The notes under the pieces were generated by a model. It was not told where the DNA came from. It saw only the letters and a list, made by a program, of their open reading frames with translations, and did not search any database. Of a stretch of DNA of 64,000 nucleotides, positions 50,327 through 58,742 are shown piece after piece. The first letter of the stretch is position 1. The number at the start of each line of letters is the position of its first letter. Location of the stretch: contig NZ_CP083956.1 of assembly GCF_006442795.2 (NCBI RefSeq), forward strand, positions 2,395,501 to 2,459,500, read 5' to 3'. The translations under genes were made by a program, and so were the position numbers. Origin of the DNA: Mesorhizobium sp. B1-1-8. Its GTDB lineage: Bacteria; Pseudomonadota; Alphaproteobacteria; Rhizobiales; Rhizobiaceae.

Positions 50327-50352
50327 AGCCGGCTCCTAGAAAGGAGCCGGCT
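50327..50352 (-). terminator. Stem-loop between binding protein and ATPase genes
   Basis: Perfect 10-bp inverted repeat AGCCGGCTCC (50327-50336) / GGAGCCGGCT (50343-50352) with a 6-nt loop, about 40 nt after the binding-protein stop on the minus strand, followed by AACCCTGTTTTG. It likely limits transcription or protects the binding-protein mRNA. Confidence 0.7.
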
Positions 50353-50392
50353 TGCTCAAACTCACTCGAGCCGGCGTCACTTCGCGCAGGCG

Positions 50393-51580
50393 TCATTTTG
50401 CACAGGCGTCTGGCACCTTCGAATAGTCCCAGCCCTTGGTCGGCGCCGGATTCGAGAAATAGGCGTCGAGCCATTCGTCCGGCATCGGATCCTTCGGCGG
50501 GATCGGGAAGATCGAGACCGCATCCGTCGTCATGCAGTCCTTGTACCAGGCGCCAAGATCGGCGCTGTGGACCGGCGGGATCGGGATCAGCAGCGTGTTC
50601 AGCTTCGGCTTCTGGCCGTCGAGCATGCGCTCGCCGACGCGAAACAGCGTCTCGGCGGTCCAGTGCGGCAGCACGGCATGGCCCTCGAAACGGTACTTGT
50701 CGGGATTGGCCTTCCAGTAGCCCAGCGCATCGCCAGTGATCGAACCGGTGATCAACGGCGCCGGCCGTCCGGCTTCGGCGAAGGCCTCGGCGACGACGCG
50801 GCTTTCGCTGCCCGTGGTCCACACCGCATCGATCGGTGCCGGATTGGTGGCGATCGCCTGCAGCACGACCGTCTTGGTGACATTGGCGGTCCAGTTGCCG
50901 TTGACGGTGCGCGCGATCTTCAGCTTCGGGTTTTCGGCCAGCGCCTTGTCGGCGCCCTGGCGTTCCTGCACCACGATCGGGTGGCCGGCAATGCCTTCTA
51001 CCAAAAGGATGCTGGCGCCGTCCGGCTCGGCCTTGCCGATCGCCGTCATCATGTCATAGCCCCAGCGCGCATAGTTGGAATCGACGTTGATCGCGTTCGG
51101 GCTGGTCACCGAACCGGCCGCGGTGATGAACGGGATGCCGGCCTTGGCGGCTGCATCGATCGCATCGTCAAGCGCGGTCGCCGAGCCGGGGATCGAAGTA
51201 ATAATCGAGCATTTCTTGTCGATGAAGGCGCGGATCTGGTTGATCTGCTGGCTGGCGTCGTTGTTGGAATCTGCCACTTCGAAGCTGGAAACGCTGCCGT
51301 CGGCGATGAGCCCGTCGACCAAACGCTTCAGCTCCTTGGTCACGGTGACGCGCCAGGGATTGCCCTGATAGGATTCCGAGTGGCACCATTTCCACGGCTT
51401 CGGCGGCGGGGTGAAATTGTCCCAGGCCGAAGGCAGCACCTTCTGCGGCGCGCCGTCATACTGCGCCTTGAGTTCCGTCGGCAGGCCGCCGATGACGCCT
51501 TGCACATCTTCGGCAAGGGCGGTCGTCGCAAGCGAGGCCAGAGCGGTTGCGGCCAGCAGGCCGCGGATCATGCTTTTCAT
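50393..51580 (-). CDS. Ribose-type ABC importer binding protein (periplasmic_binding_4 type)
   Basis: 395-residue exported binding protein. Signal peptide MKSMIRGLLAATALASLATT, cleaved near ALAED. It contains SFEVADSNNDASQQINQIRA (about 93-112), the standard motif of the ribose-binding fold, AAKAGIPFITAAGSV and AVWTTGSESRVVAEAFAEAG. At 395 residues it is longer than RbsB (about 300) owing to an N-terminal extension and a C-terminal tail. ATG at 51580 is preceded by GGAGGAGAC; an upstream reading to 51679 lacks a ribosome site. Confidence 0.9.
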   Translation of the reverse strand: MKSMIRGLLAATALASLATTALAEDVQGVIGGLPTELKAQYDGAPQKVLPSAWDNFTPPPKPWKWCHSESYQGNPWRVTVTKELKRLVDGLIADGSVSSFEVADSNNDASQQINQIRAFIDKKCSIITSIPGSATALDDAIDAAAKAGIPFITAAGSVTSPNAINVDSNYARWGYDMMTAIGKAEPDGASILLVEGIAGHPIVVQERQGADKALAENPKLKIARTVNGNWTANVTKTVVLQAIATNPAPIDAVWTTGSESRVVAEAFAEAGRPAPLITGSITGDALGYWKANPDKYRFEGHAVLPHWTAETLFRVGERMLDGQKPKLNTLLIPIPPVHSADLGAWYKDCMTTDAVSIFPIPPKDPMPDEWLDAYFSNPAPTKGWDYSKVPDACAK

Positions 51581-51605
51581 TTTGTCTCCTCCGTTCGGTT
51601 TTCTT

Positions 51606-52772
51606 TCAGGCTCCTCCACCGGCAGCGCCGGACACCTGTGCCGGGCTACCCTCCCGGAACAAGCGATTGAGATCGGCAACGACCTGGCCGGCCCGATGCC
51701 CTGAAGTCAGGCCGTCATTGATGCGGTCGGAAGCCGCCTGCTGGAACGCCATGTAGCCGTCATGGCGCGGCCGCACCCATGCGCCTTCCAGCGTCGCGCG
51801 GGTATCCCGGTAGAAATTGCCGGTCGCCGCGTTGACGGCCTGGTCTTCCCAGGCCGCGGCATGGCCGGGCTGCCCGCCGGCCGAGGCGTATGGGCCGCGC
51901 TGAACCTCACCGCTGGATATCCAGTAGGCGAAGTCGATCGCGGCCGCTTTTGACTCTGAGAAAGCCGACACGGCGATCCCGGTGCCGCCGAGCGCCGAGC
52001 CGACCGGGCCGCCGGAACCGGTAACCGGGATGTCGGTGAATGCCAGGCGGTGCGCACGAAAGCCGGCCACCGCATAGGAGACATAGCCGTAGATCAGTGG
52101 CGCGCAGACGAACCGGGAGCCGGCCTCTGTCATGCGTTCAAAAACGGCGATCGGATCCATCGCGAAACAGGCCGGGTCGACCAGCGTGGCGATCTCACGC
52201 ATGGTCTCGAAGGCCTCGCTGCCGGCCGCGACGTCGATGAGATCTCGCGACGGATCGGTGGCGCAGGGATGCCCGCGATTGCCGGCCAGCGTGAAGAAGG
52301 TCATCAGGCAATGCGGCGGCCGCAGCGGCAGCAGCACGCGGCCCTGCCGGACGAGGTCGAGCACTTCGCTCCACTTTGCAGCCGGCGCATCGAGCGCATC
52401 CGGACGCCAGACCTGGACCTGTGTCGCCGCATCGATCGGGAAGGCCCATTGCCGCCCTTGCCATGTGTAGCTCGGATAGGACCGGCCGACGCTGCCGGAG
52501 GCAAGTGCGGCACGGTCCGCTTCGCGGCCGGCGACGTCCAGCGGCTCGAGGCAGCGCTCCGCCGTGATCTGGCCGACATGCGGATGGTCGATGACGATGA
52601 GGTCGTAGGCGCGCGCCAGTTCCTCGACCGGGAAGGACTCGAAATCCTGCAGCGAGCGCTTGTCCCATTCGACCGCAACGCCGGTCCGCGCCCGCCACAG
52701 GGCCGAGCAGGCGACCATCGGATCGTAGCCGCGCGGATGGCTCCAGGTCATGCCCTTGAGCTTGAGCCTCAC
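51606..52772 (-). CDS. Solute-binding-protein-like protein without signal peptide, unknown role
   Basis: 388 residues resembling family-1 extracellular binding proteins (FPIDAATQVQVWRPDALDAP, GSALGGTGIAVSAFSESKAA, AIDFAYWISSGEVQRGPY) but the N-terminus MRLKLKGMTWSHPRGYDPMV has no signal or anchor, so it should remain in the cytoplasm. It has a notable segment ELARAYDLIVIDHPHVGQIT (about 51-70). It overlaps the CoA-transferase gene by 4 nt and lies 25 nt before the true binding-protein gene. It may be a cytosolic sensor or carrier for the same ligand; no function is proven for the family. Confidence 0.75.
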   Translation of the reverse strand: MRLKLKGMTWSHPRGYDPMVACSALWRARTGVAVEWDKRSLQDFESFPVEELARAYDLIVIDHPHVGQITAERCLEPLDVAGREADRAALASGSVGRSYPSYTWQGRQWAFPIDAATQVQVWRPDALDAPAAKWSEVLDLVRQGRVLLPLRPPHCLMTFFTLAGNRGHPCATDPSRDLIDVAAGSEAFETMREIATLVDPACFAMDPIAVFERMTEAGSRFVCAPLIYGYVSYAVAGFRAHRLAFTDIPVTGSGGPVGSALGGTGIAVSAFSESKAAAIDFAYWISSGEVQRGPYASAGGQPGHAAAWEDQAVNAATGNFYRDTRATLEGAWVRPRHDGYMAFQQAASDRINDGLTSGHRAGQVVADLNRLFREGSPAQVSGAAGGGA

Positions 52773-53923
52773 AGGCCGAACTCCTCGCGGATCGCGGCGC
52801 TGTGCTCACCGATGCGGGGGGCTGCCCGATCGACCTTGGTGCGGACGCCGTCGACGCGGAGGGGCGAGCTGGTGGTGAGGATGGAAACATTGTCCTCGCG
52901 CGTCACCGTCTGCAGCATATTGAGCGCCTGGAAGCCCTCGCTCGCCAGCATTTCGGGCCAGGTCAGCACCTTGGCGCACCAGATGTCGGCCGGCTCCAGA
53001 ATGGCCAGCCATTCCTCGATCGTTTTGGTCGCGATCCTCTGCGCGATAATTGCCTTGATGTCGTCGCGCGCGGTAAACCAGGATGCCGGTCTGTCGCGAT
53101 AGGGTGCCAGTTCCTCGAGCGACAACAGGTCGGCCAGTTTGGGGATCGGCGTCATGGCGATGGCGAGGTAGCCGTCCTTGGCCGGATAGACGCCGTAGGG
53201 CGCCGACAGATAGGCGTGCGCGCTGCGGAAACTGGAGCGCCTCGGCAAACGGCGGCCGTCATTGAGATGCGTGGTCAGCACCTCGAACTGGAAATCGACC
53301 AGCGCTTCCAAAAGGCTGGTTTCGATATGGCTGCCCTCGCCGGTGATGCCGCGCCGCACCAGCGCGGCCAGGATGCCTTGCGCGCAGGCAGCGCCCGCCA
53401 GCATGTCGCCGATAGCGAGGCCGAAGGGCACCGGCCCCTGGTCCTCGTCGCCGTTCAGCCACATGACGCCGGAACGCGACTGCGCCAGCAGGTCCTGGCC
53501 CGGCCGTTTGACCCATGGCCCTTCCTCGCCATAGCCGCTGATCGAGGCGTAGACCAGGCGCGGGTTGATCTTGCGCACAGCGCCGTAGTCGAAACCGAGC
53601 CGCTCGATGACACCCGGCCGAAAATTCTGGACCAGCACGTCGGCCTTGGCCAGCAGGCCGCGCAGTACAGCCAGGTCGGCCTCGTTTTTCAGATCAATGG
53701 CAAGGCTTTCCTTGGCCCGGTTGATCGCATGGAAGATGGTGGAATCGCCGCCGATCTCGGTGTCGCTGAGATAGAGCCGGCGCGACAGGTCGCCGCCGTC
53801 AGGGCGCTCGATCTTGATGACGCGGGCGCCGAGGTCGAGCAGCCTGAGCGAGCAATAGGGCCCGGACAGGAACTGGCTCATGTCGACGACGACGAGACCG
53901 GCGAGCGGCAATTCGGCTGCCAT
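52769..53923 (-). CDS. Class III CoA-transferase (CaiB/BaiF family)
   Basis: 384-residue family III CoA-transferase, which moves CoA between carboxylic acids in the cytoplasm. Family marks are VVDMSQFLSGPYCSLRLLDL (about 11-30), IKIERPDGGDLSRRLY, the region around the catalytic Asp, GLAIGDMLAGAACAQGILAA (Asp about 170), and SHIETSLLEALVDF. ATG 53923 has CGGAG upstream; a longer reading from 53992 overlaps the MaoC gene. It is 2 nt after the MaoC stop and overlaps the next gene, so CoA activation and the importer are co-expressed. Confidence 0.9.
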   Translation of the reverse strand: MAAELPLAGLVVVDMSQFLSGPYCSLRLLDLGARVIKIERPDGGDLSRRLYLSDTEIGGDSTIFHAINRAKESLAIDLKNEADLAVLRGLLAKADVLVQNFRPGVIERLGFDYGAVRKINPRLVYASISGYGEEGPWVKRPGQDLLAQSRSGVMWLNGDEDQGPVPFGLAIGDMLAGAACAQGILAALVRRGITGEGSHIETSLLEALVDFQFEVLTTHLNDGRRLPRRSSFRSAHAYLSAPYGVYPAKDGYLAIAMTPIPKLADLLSLEELAPYRDRPASWFTARDDIKAIIAQRIATKTIEEWLAILEPADIWCAKVLTWPEMLASEGFQALNMLQTVTREDNVSILTTSSPLRVDGVRTKVDRAAPRIGEHSAAIREEFGL

Positions 53924-53925
53924 CG

Positions 53926-54477
53926 CTATTTCTCCGTCTTGCCGACGAAATCGGCCGGGTTGCGATACTTCACCGTCTGCAGATGCTCGCAATAGAGAAC
54001 GAGCTCGCCTTCGCCCTTGAACACCTCATAGCTGGCGCGGATCAGCCCCATCTCCTTGTAGCGGGGCTTCTTGTCGAGGTTGGAGCGGATCGAATAGATC
54101 GTGTCGCCGATGAAGACAGGTTTTATGAAGCGCAGCTTGTCATAACCGTAGGAAAAGGCGTTGACGCAGTTGGTGGCGACCAGCCCGAGGCCAGCCGAGA
54201 AGACAAAGGCTCCGGCGATCAGCCGCTTGCCGAAAATGCCTTCGGTCTCGGCAAACATCTGGTCCTGCACGTAAGGGTGGATGTCGAGCACCAGCGTGTT
54301 GAACAGATAGCTGTCGCCTTCGGCCATGGTTCGCCGCAACGAGCGGATTTTGTGGCCGACCGGCCAGTCTTCGTAGAACCAGTTTTCGGCGTTCCACACC
54401 GGCAGGGCAGCGTGATCCTCGGGCATATTTTTAGGGTATGTCGAGGCGACGCCGACCGTCGGGGCGAAGTCGGTCAT
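53926..54477 (-). CDS. MaoC-like hot-dog hydratase/dehydratase, first gene of the CoA-transferase/ABC operon
   Basis: 183 residues, MaoC-type hot-dog with an N-terminal extension. The stretch [20 protein letters not shown] and [20 protein letters not shown] match the paralogue at 37731. The usual catalytic Asp-His motif is weaker here: [20 protein letters not shown] keeps an Asp-x-His but not the FxxHxD order. It may hydrate an enoyl-CoA made after the CoA-transferase acts. ATG at 54477 has GGAG seven nt upstream; readings further up to 54612 run into the divergent promoter. Confidence 0.83.
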   Translation of the reverse strand: MTDFAPTVGVASTYPKNMPEDHAALPVWNAENWFYEDWPVGHKIRSLRRTMAEGDSYLFNTLVLDIHPYVQDQMFAETEGIFGKRLIAGAFVFSAGLGLVATNCVNAFSYGYDKLRFIKPVFIGDTIYSIRSNLDKKPRYKEMGLIRASYEVFKGEGELVLYCEHLQTVKYRNPADFVGKTEK

Positions 54478-54677
54478 GAACGACTCCGCAGGCGCTGCGC
54501 CAGGCACGGCAGCAGGGCGTGAGCATGCATCAACGCGTCGAAAAGCACGACGTCTTCCTCCCGTCAATCTTCTTTTGTAAATAGTATTTTCACATATGGG
54601 GTTGCGTTGCAAGCGACTACAGGCGAAATTTTGGCCGCTCCCGCGCGCCGAAGCGCCGCGGGGCAGGGAGGAAAAAC

Positions 54678-55772
54678 ATGGCGAACGGTCATCTGGTTTT
54701 TGTCGGCAGCCTGAACCGCGAGGCGCCGTATTTTCAGGGCGCGCGCGGCCTCGGTCTCAGCGTCTACAGTTTTGACGAAAGCACGCTGGAGATACAAAAG
54801 CTGGCCGAGACCAATGACGTCGACAATCCGACATTCCTGTCGGTGACTTCGGACGGCTCCCGCCTCTATGCCAATTCGGAAGTGTTCACCTGGCGCGAAG
54901 GGACCGTGTCGGCTTACAGCTTCGACCGCGCCTCGAGCACGCTGGGCTATCTCAACAAGCAGCCGTCTCTGGGCAGCATCACCGCGCACAACACCATTAC
55001 GCGTGACGGCACCAAGCTGCTGGTCGCCAATTACGGCATGGGCAAGGGCGGCCCGGATCGGGCAGTGGCGGTCTATGGCTTTGATAAGGACGGTGCCCTG
55101 TCGCCGCCTTTGGCCAGCGTTTCGCATAAAGGCACCGGTCCGAATACGGCGCGGCAGGAGCGCTCGCACGCCCACAGCGTGACGGAGACGATCGCCGGTG
55201 GGACGGCGATCGTCGCCGACCTCGGCATAGACCGGTTGGTGTGCTATCGGATCGAGCGCGATGGCGGCCTGACCAGGCTCGCCGAATCCGCATTGGCGCC
55301 AGGCGCCGGCCCGCGTCATATAGCCTTGCATCCGAACGGACGCTTCGTCTTCATCATGAACGAGTTGGATTCGACTGTTGTATCGATGGCTCTCGACGCC
55401 ACAGGCAGGTTGTCGCTGATCGATGCCAAGCCGGCGGTGCCGGCCGAGGCGCGCGACGGCAACCACTGCGCCGATATCCAGATCGCGCCGGACGGGCGCT
55501 TCATCTATGGCTCCAACCGTGGCCACGACAGCGTCGTCATCATGGCGGTCGACCAGCAGACCGGCGCCCTGGGCTTGGTCGACTACATCCCTTGCGGCGG
55601 CGCGACCCCGCGCAATCTGGCGCTGACGCCGTCTGGCGGTCATCTGTTCTCCGCCAACCAGAATGCCGACCGCATCTCGATCTTCGCCCGCGACGCCGAC
55701 AGCGGCATGCTGACCGATACCGGGAGGGCGATCGAGATCGGCACGCCGATGTGCGTCAAGATCGTGCGTTGA
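54678..55772 (+). CDS. YbhE-type seven-bladed beta-propeller lactonase
   Basis: 364-residue protein of the 6-phosphogluconolactonase/carboxy-cis,cis-muconate cyclase (YbhE) family. Repeated blade motifs end in [35 protein letters not shown] and [15 protein letters not shown]; the conserved [20 protein letters not shown] (about 212-231) is present. It has no signal peptide. GGGAGGAAAA precedes ATG 54678. It is divergent from the MaoC-CoA-transferase-ABC operon, so it likely opens a sugar or muconate-like lactone whose product enters that route. Confidence 0.87.
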   Translation: MANGHLVFVGSLNREAPYFQGARGLGLSVYSFDESTLEIQKLAETNDVDNPTFLSVTSDGSRLYANSEVFTWREGTVSAYSFDRASSTLGYLNKQPSLGSITAHNTITRDGTKLLVANYGMGKGGPDRAVAVYGFDKDGALSPPLASVSHKGTGPNTARQERSHAHSVTETIAGGTAIVADLGIDRLVCYRIERDGGLTRLAESALAPGAGPRHIALHPNGRFVFIMNELDSTVVSMALDATGRLSLIDAKPAVPAEARDGNHCADIQIAPDGRFIYGSNRGHDSVVIMAVDQQTGALGLVDYIPCGGATPRNLALTPSGGHLFSANQNADRISIFARDADSGMLTDTGRAIEIGTPMCVKIVR

Positions 55773-56355
55773 GCGCTTGCGCCCTCAGCCATGATCAGAT
55801 GGTGTTGTCGGACCGGCTAAATCTGGCCGCCAGCGCGATTGATGCATTTTATATGGACTGCGCAATTTGGCGATAAAGCTTTCGCAAACATGCAACAAAA
55901 GAATAAACTGGCGTATGTTCTAACATAATGCTGTTTGTTATAATTAAGTTACTTCTAAAATAGCCGACGCTCACTCTGACTATTAATCATTTTCCAAATT
56001 CTGCCCGAAATATGGCATTTTTTCCTTGCTATGAGCAGATTTCGGATGCAGTTTTTGGCAATGGCAACCGCGTAGCGGGATTGTTTATTGGCATGCTTGG
56101 GCGGATGGGCGCTAAGCATGGAGAGTGAAATCGACACTCGTTGGTGCGCCTCCCCCTGGGGAGCTTCCCCTCGACGCAAGAGATTACGACAGCAAGCCTA
56201 AGTCGTCGAATGGCCTGTAGCTCACTCATTTCGAGAGCCGGCGAAGCTCTGTCCTTCTCGGATGGGCGCAATCAGCATCAGATCGGAAGGCGCCTGTCGG
56301 GCGACGGCGATTCCGGCTGATACACACCCCGCAGATACCAAACGGAGGACAAACT
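55773..56355. other. 583-nt AT-rich intergenic region without a convincing gene
   Basis: No supported gene was seen. From about 55840 to 56040 the sequence is clearly richer in A+T than the rest of the window (for example GTTTGTTATAATTAAGTTAC), with oligo-T and oligo-A runs. A short minus-strand reading at 56029-56271 encodes an 80-residue peptide ending GNRL-like text with many Arg/Pro and no known motif; it is more likely remnant or chance than a gene. The region may be a remnant of inserted DNA. Confidence 0.5.
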
Positions 56356-56772
56356 ATGAAAACCGCGATATTGACTGCCGTGCTGTTTGTGTCGATGCCG
56401 GCTTTCGCATTCGCCCAGGACGAATGCTATAGCAATGCCAAGGACCAGGCCAGCATGGACCAGTGTGCCGACGCTGCGTTCAAGAAATCCGACAAGCAGC
56501 TCAACGAACTTTATAAGCAGATAGAAGCGCGCCTCAAGGACGACGCGGACACCAAAAAGCTTCTGATTCAAGCCCAGCGCGACTGGGCCAAATTTCGCGA
56601 CGCCGAGTGCGATTTCCAGACCGCCGGGGCGGCTGGAGGAAGCATGATGCCAATGCTGGTCGCGCAATGCATGGGCGGCCTGACACAATCCCGCGTCGAG
56701 GCCTTCGAAGGCTACCTGAACTGCAAGGAAGGGGACATGAGCTGCCCCATTCCGGCAGCTGCCGCTCCGTAA
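56356..56772 (+). CDS. Small exported LprI-like (DUF1311) cysteine-rich protein
   Basis: 138 residues with a signal peptide (MKTAILTAVLFVSMPAFAFA, cleavage before QDECYS). The mature domain has the LprI/DUF1311 spacing: DECYSNAKDQASMDQCADAA, LNELYKQIEARL, LIQAQRDWAKFRDAECDFQT and a terminal NCKEGDMSC, giving pairs of disulfide cysteines. The family includes a lysozyme inhibitor from Mycobacterium, but most members are uncharacterised envelope proteins. CGGAGGACAAAC precedes the start. Confidence 0.87.
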   Translation: MKTAILTAVLFVSMPAFAFAQDECYSNAKDQASMDQCADAAFKKSDKQLNELYKQIEARLKDDADTKKLLIQAQRDWAKFRDAECDFQTAGAAGGSMMPMLVAQCMGGLTQSRVEAFEGYLNCKEGDMSCPIPAAAAP

Positions 56773-56777
56773 CGCCT

Positions 56778-56880
56778 AAAGCATGTCTCCCGAAAGTGTG
56801 CAGCGGTTTCGGGACAAAGACATGCTAAACATCAAAGACTTAAAGAATGTCACGTGATCCTTTTTCACGCGACATGCTTG
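56778..56880. repeat. Composite palindromic rhizobial repeat
   Basis: The arms GCATGTC (56781-56787) and GACATGC (56819-56825) form one palindrome with the core CGAAAGTGTGCAGCGGTTTCGG. A second hairpin follows, with GATCCTTTTTCACGCGACATGC to about 56877. The same composite layout is found at many intergenic sites of Mesorhizobium-type genomes. It lies between two convergent genes and probably works as a bidirectional terminator. Confidence 0.65.
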
Positions 56881-56895
56881 AAAGAGCCTTACCGT

Positions 56896-58059
56896 CTACT
56901 GCGAGCCGGCCCTGAAAGGTCTGAAGAAGGCGCGGATATCGCCGGCGAGCAGTTCCGGTTGCTCCATAGCCGCAAAGTGACCGCCCTTTGCCATCTGCGT
57001 CCAACGCACCAAATTATAGCATCGCTCAACCCAGCTGCGCGGCGGCATGGGCAGTTCATGCGGAAACATCGCCACCGCGGTTGGCGGCGTGATGCGGTCG
57101 CCGGCAACAAAATGCAACGGGCGCCGGCGGCCCTCCTTGTAGAGACGAAGAGAAGAAGCAAGCGTCCCGCTAAACCAGTAGAGCGAGATTTCCGTCAGCA
57201 GGTCGTCCAGGGTAAACGCCCGCGTCACATCGCCATCGCAGTCGCTCCAGGAGCGGAACTTCTCCACCATCCACGCCGCGAGGCCGACCGGCGAGTCCGT
57301 CAATGCATAAGCCAGGGTTTGCGGCTTGGTGCCGTGCTGATGCGCGTAGGCGCCCTCGGCATCGGTCCATTTGGCGGAGTTTTCGAGGAAAGCCTGCTCC
57401 TCCTCCGAGACGGGCGCCAGCCCGCCGCCAAGCGGCGGTCGATAGCTTCCCGGGATGTAGTTGAGGTGCAGCGCGATCACGTCCTCGGGGAACCGGTGCG
57501 CCAGCCAGGTCGAAACGCCCGCGCCGATGTCGCCCCCTTGCAGGCCGAAACGATTATAGCCGAGACCTGCCATGAGCTTGTGCCACAGCTCGGCGATATG
57601 ATGCGGCCCGACGCCGGGCTGCCTCGGTGCGTCCGAGAAGCCATAACCAGGCAGAGACGGCACGACGACATGGAAGGCGTCCATGGCGTCTCCACCATGC
57701 GATGCCGGATCGGTCAACAGCGGTACGATCTTCTCCATCTCGAAGAAGGAACCCGGCCAGCCATGGGTGAGCACCAGCGGAATCGGCGATGGGCCGTTGC
57801 CCCGCTGATGGATAAAGTGGATCGAGAGCGAATCGATGTCGGCAAGAAACTGAGGCAGCCGGTTCAGCCTGGCTTCCTGCGCGCGCCAGTCGAACCGGTC
57901 GCGCCAGTAGGCGATCAGTCTTTTGAGAAAAGCGAGACTGGCACCGTCATCCCAGCTTTCCGCGTCGAGAGCCGACGGCCACCTGACCGCATCAAGCCGC
58001 ATCCGAAGGTCCGTGAGTGCATCGTCGTCGATCGCAATCCGGAATGGACGAACATGCAT
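56896..58059 (-). CDS. Epoxide hydrolase family protein (alpha/beta hydrolase with EHN domain)
   Basis: 387 residues: an N-terminal epoxide-hydrolase domain (about 1-110, DLRMRLDAVRWPSALDAESW) and an alpha/beta hydrolase core. Oxyanion region is LVLTHGWPGSFFEMEKIVPL, the nucleophile Asp is in LQGGDIGAGVSTWLAHRFPE (about 180) and the catalytic His in MAKGGHFAAMEQPELLAGDI near the end. It probably opens epoxides of fatty or juvenile-hormone-like compounds, in the cytoplasm; the substrate is unknown. ATG 58059 is chosen because the domain begins there; the longer reading to 58374 overlaps hyfI-like sequence. Confidence 0.88.
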   Translation of the reverse strand: MHVRPFRIAIDDDALTDLRMRLDAVRWPSALDAESWDDGASLAFLKRLIAYWRDRFDWRAQEARLNRLPQFLADIDSLSIHFIHQRGNGPSPIPLVLTHGWPGSFFEMEKIVPLLTDPASHGGDAMDAFHVVVPSLPGYGFSDAPRQPGVGPHHIAELWHKLMAGLGYNRFGLQGGDIGAGVSTWLAHRFPEDVIALHLNYIPGSYRPPLGGGLAPVSEEEQAFLENSAKWTDAEGAYAHQHGTKPQTLAYALTDSPVGLAAWMVEKFRSWSDCDGDVTRAFTLDDLLTEISLYWFSGTLASSLRLYKEGRRRPLHFVAGDRITPPTAVAMFPHELPMPPRSWVERCYNLVRWTQMAKGGHFAAMEQPELLAGDIRAFFRPFRAGSQ

Positions 58060-58181
58060 GAAGCGGACCCCAAGGTTGGGTCGAGACCATGGCAGAACGT
58101 CGGGAAGGTGGCAATTCGCCGGGAGCGGCGCGTGTCCGCGAGGCTTGCAATCACGCCGGATCTTGCAAATTGTTGCGCCTG

Positions 58182-58715
58182 TCAGGAAGCGCCGGCCTTT
58201 ACATCCACGCGATCGAGCAAAGCGAGCAATCCTTGCAGAATCCTGATCGGCGGCGGCGGGCAACCGCCGATATGCAGATCCACGGGTATCACCTCGGATA
58301 TTCCGCCGACGATGGCATAGCTTCCTGCGAAGCAGCCGCCGTCCTTTGCGCAATCGCCGATCGAGACCACCCATTTGGGATTGGGCGTTGCGTCATAGGT
58401 TCGCTTCAGCGCCTCGCGCATGTTCCTGGTGACCGGTCCCGTGACCATCAGCACATCGGCATGACGTGGCGAAGCCACAAAACGGATACCGAAGCGCTCG
58501 ATGTCGTAAAAAGCATTGTTGAGCCCATGCATTTCAAGCTCGCAGCCGTTGCAGGAACCTGCGTCGACCGCACGGATCGACAGGCTTCGCCCGAGCCGCT
58601 TGCGGGCGGCGCCGTCGAGCGCGCGGGCGAGTTCATCGATCGCCGACTGGTCCGCCTCTGGCGGCATCTCGGTGAGAGGAGGCCACATCAGGCCCTGGAA
58701 GAGGTGCTTGCGCAT
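58182..58715 (-). CDS. Ehr complex small subunit (NuoB/HyfI-like)
   Basis: 177-residue iron-sulfur subunit equal to NuoB and HycG/HyfI. All four ligands of the proximal [4Fe-4S] cluster appear present: CNGC in VDAGSCNGCELEMHGLNNAF (about 55-58), Cys in GDCAKDGGCF and Cys in HIGGCPPPP. The protein starts MRKHLFQGLMWPPLTE; a TTG seven codons upstream is also open. It is the last gene of the hyf-like operon. The cluster would pass electrons to or from the large subunit, which lacks nickel ligands. Confidence 0.88.
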   Translation of the reverse strand: MRKHLFQGLMWPPLTEMPPEADQSAIDELARALDGAARKRLGRSLSIRAVDAGSCNGCELEMHGLNNAFYDIERFGIRFVASPRHADVLMVTGPVTRNMREALKRTYDATPNPKWVVSIGDCAKDGGCFAGSYAIVGGISEVIPVDLHIGGCPPPPIRILQGLLALLDRVDVKAGAS

Positions 58716-58742
58716 GACAACCTGTCTTGGAGCCAAATGAGC

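Noticed and set aside
56029..56271. 80-residue minus-strand open frame in the AT-rich gap
   Set aside because: No ribosome site, no motif and odd composition; treated as chance or remnant.
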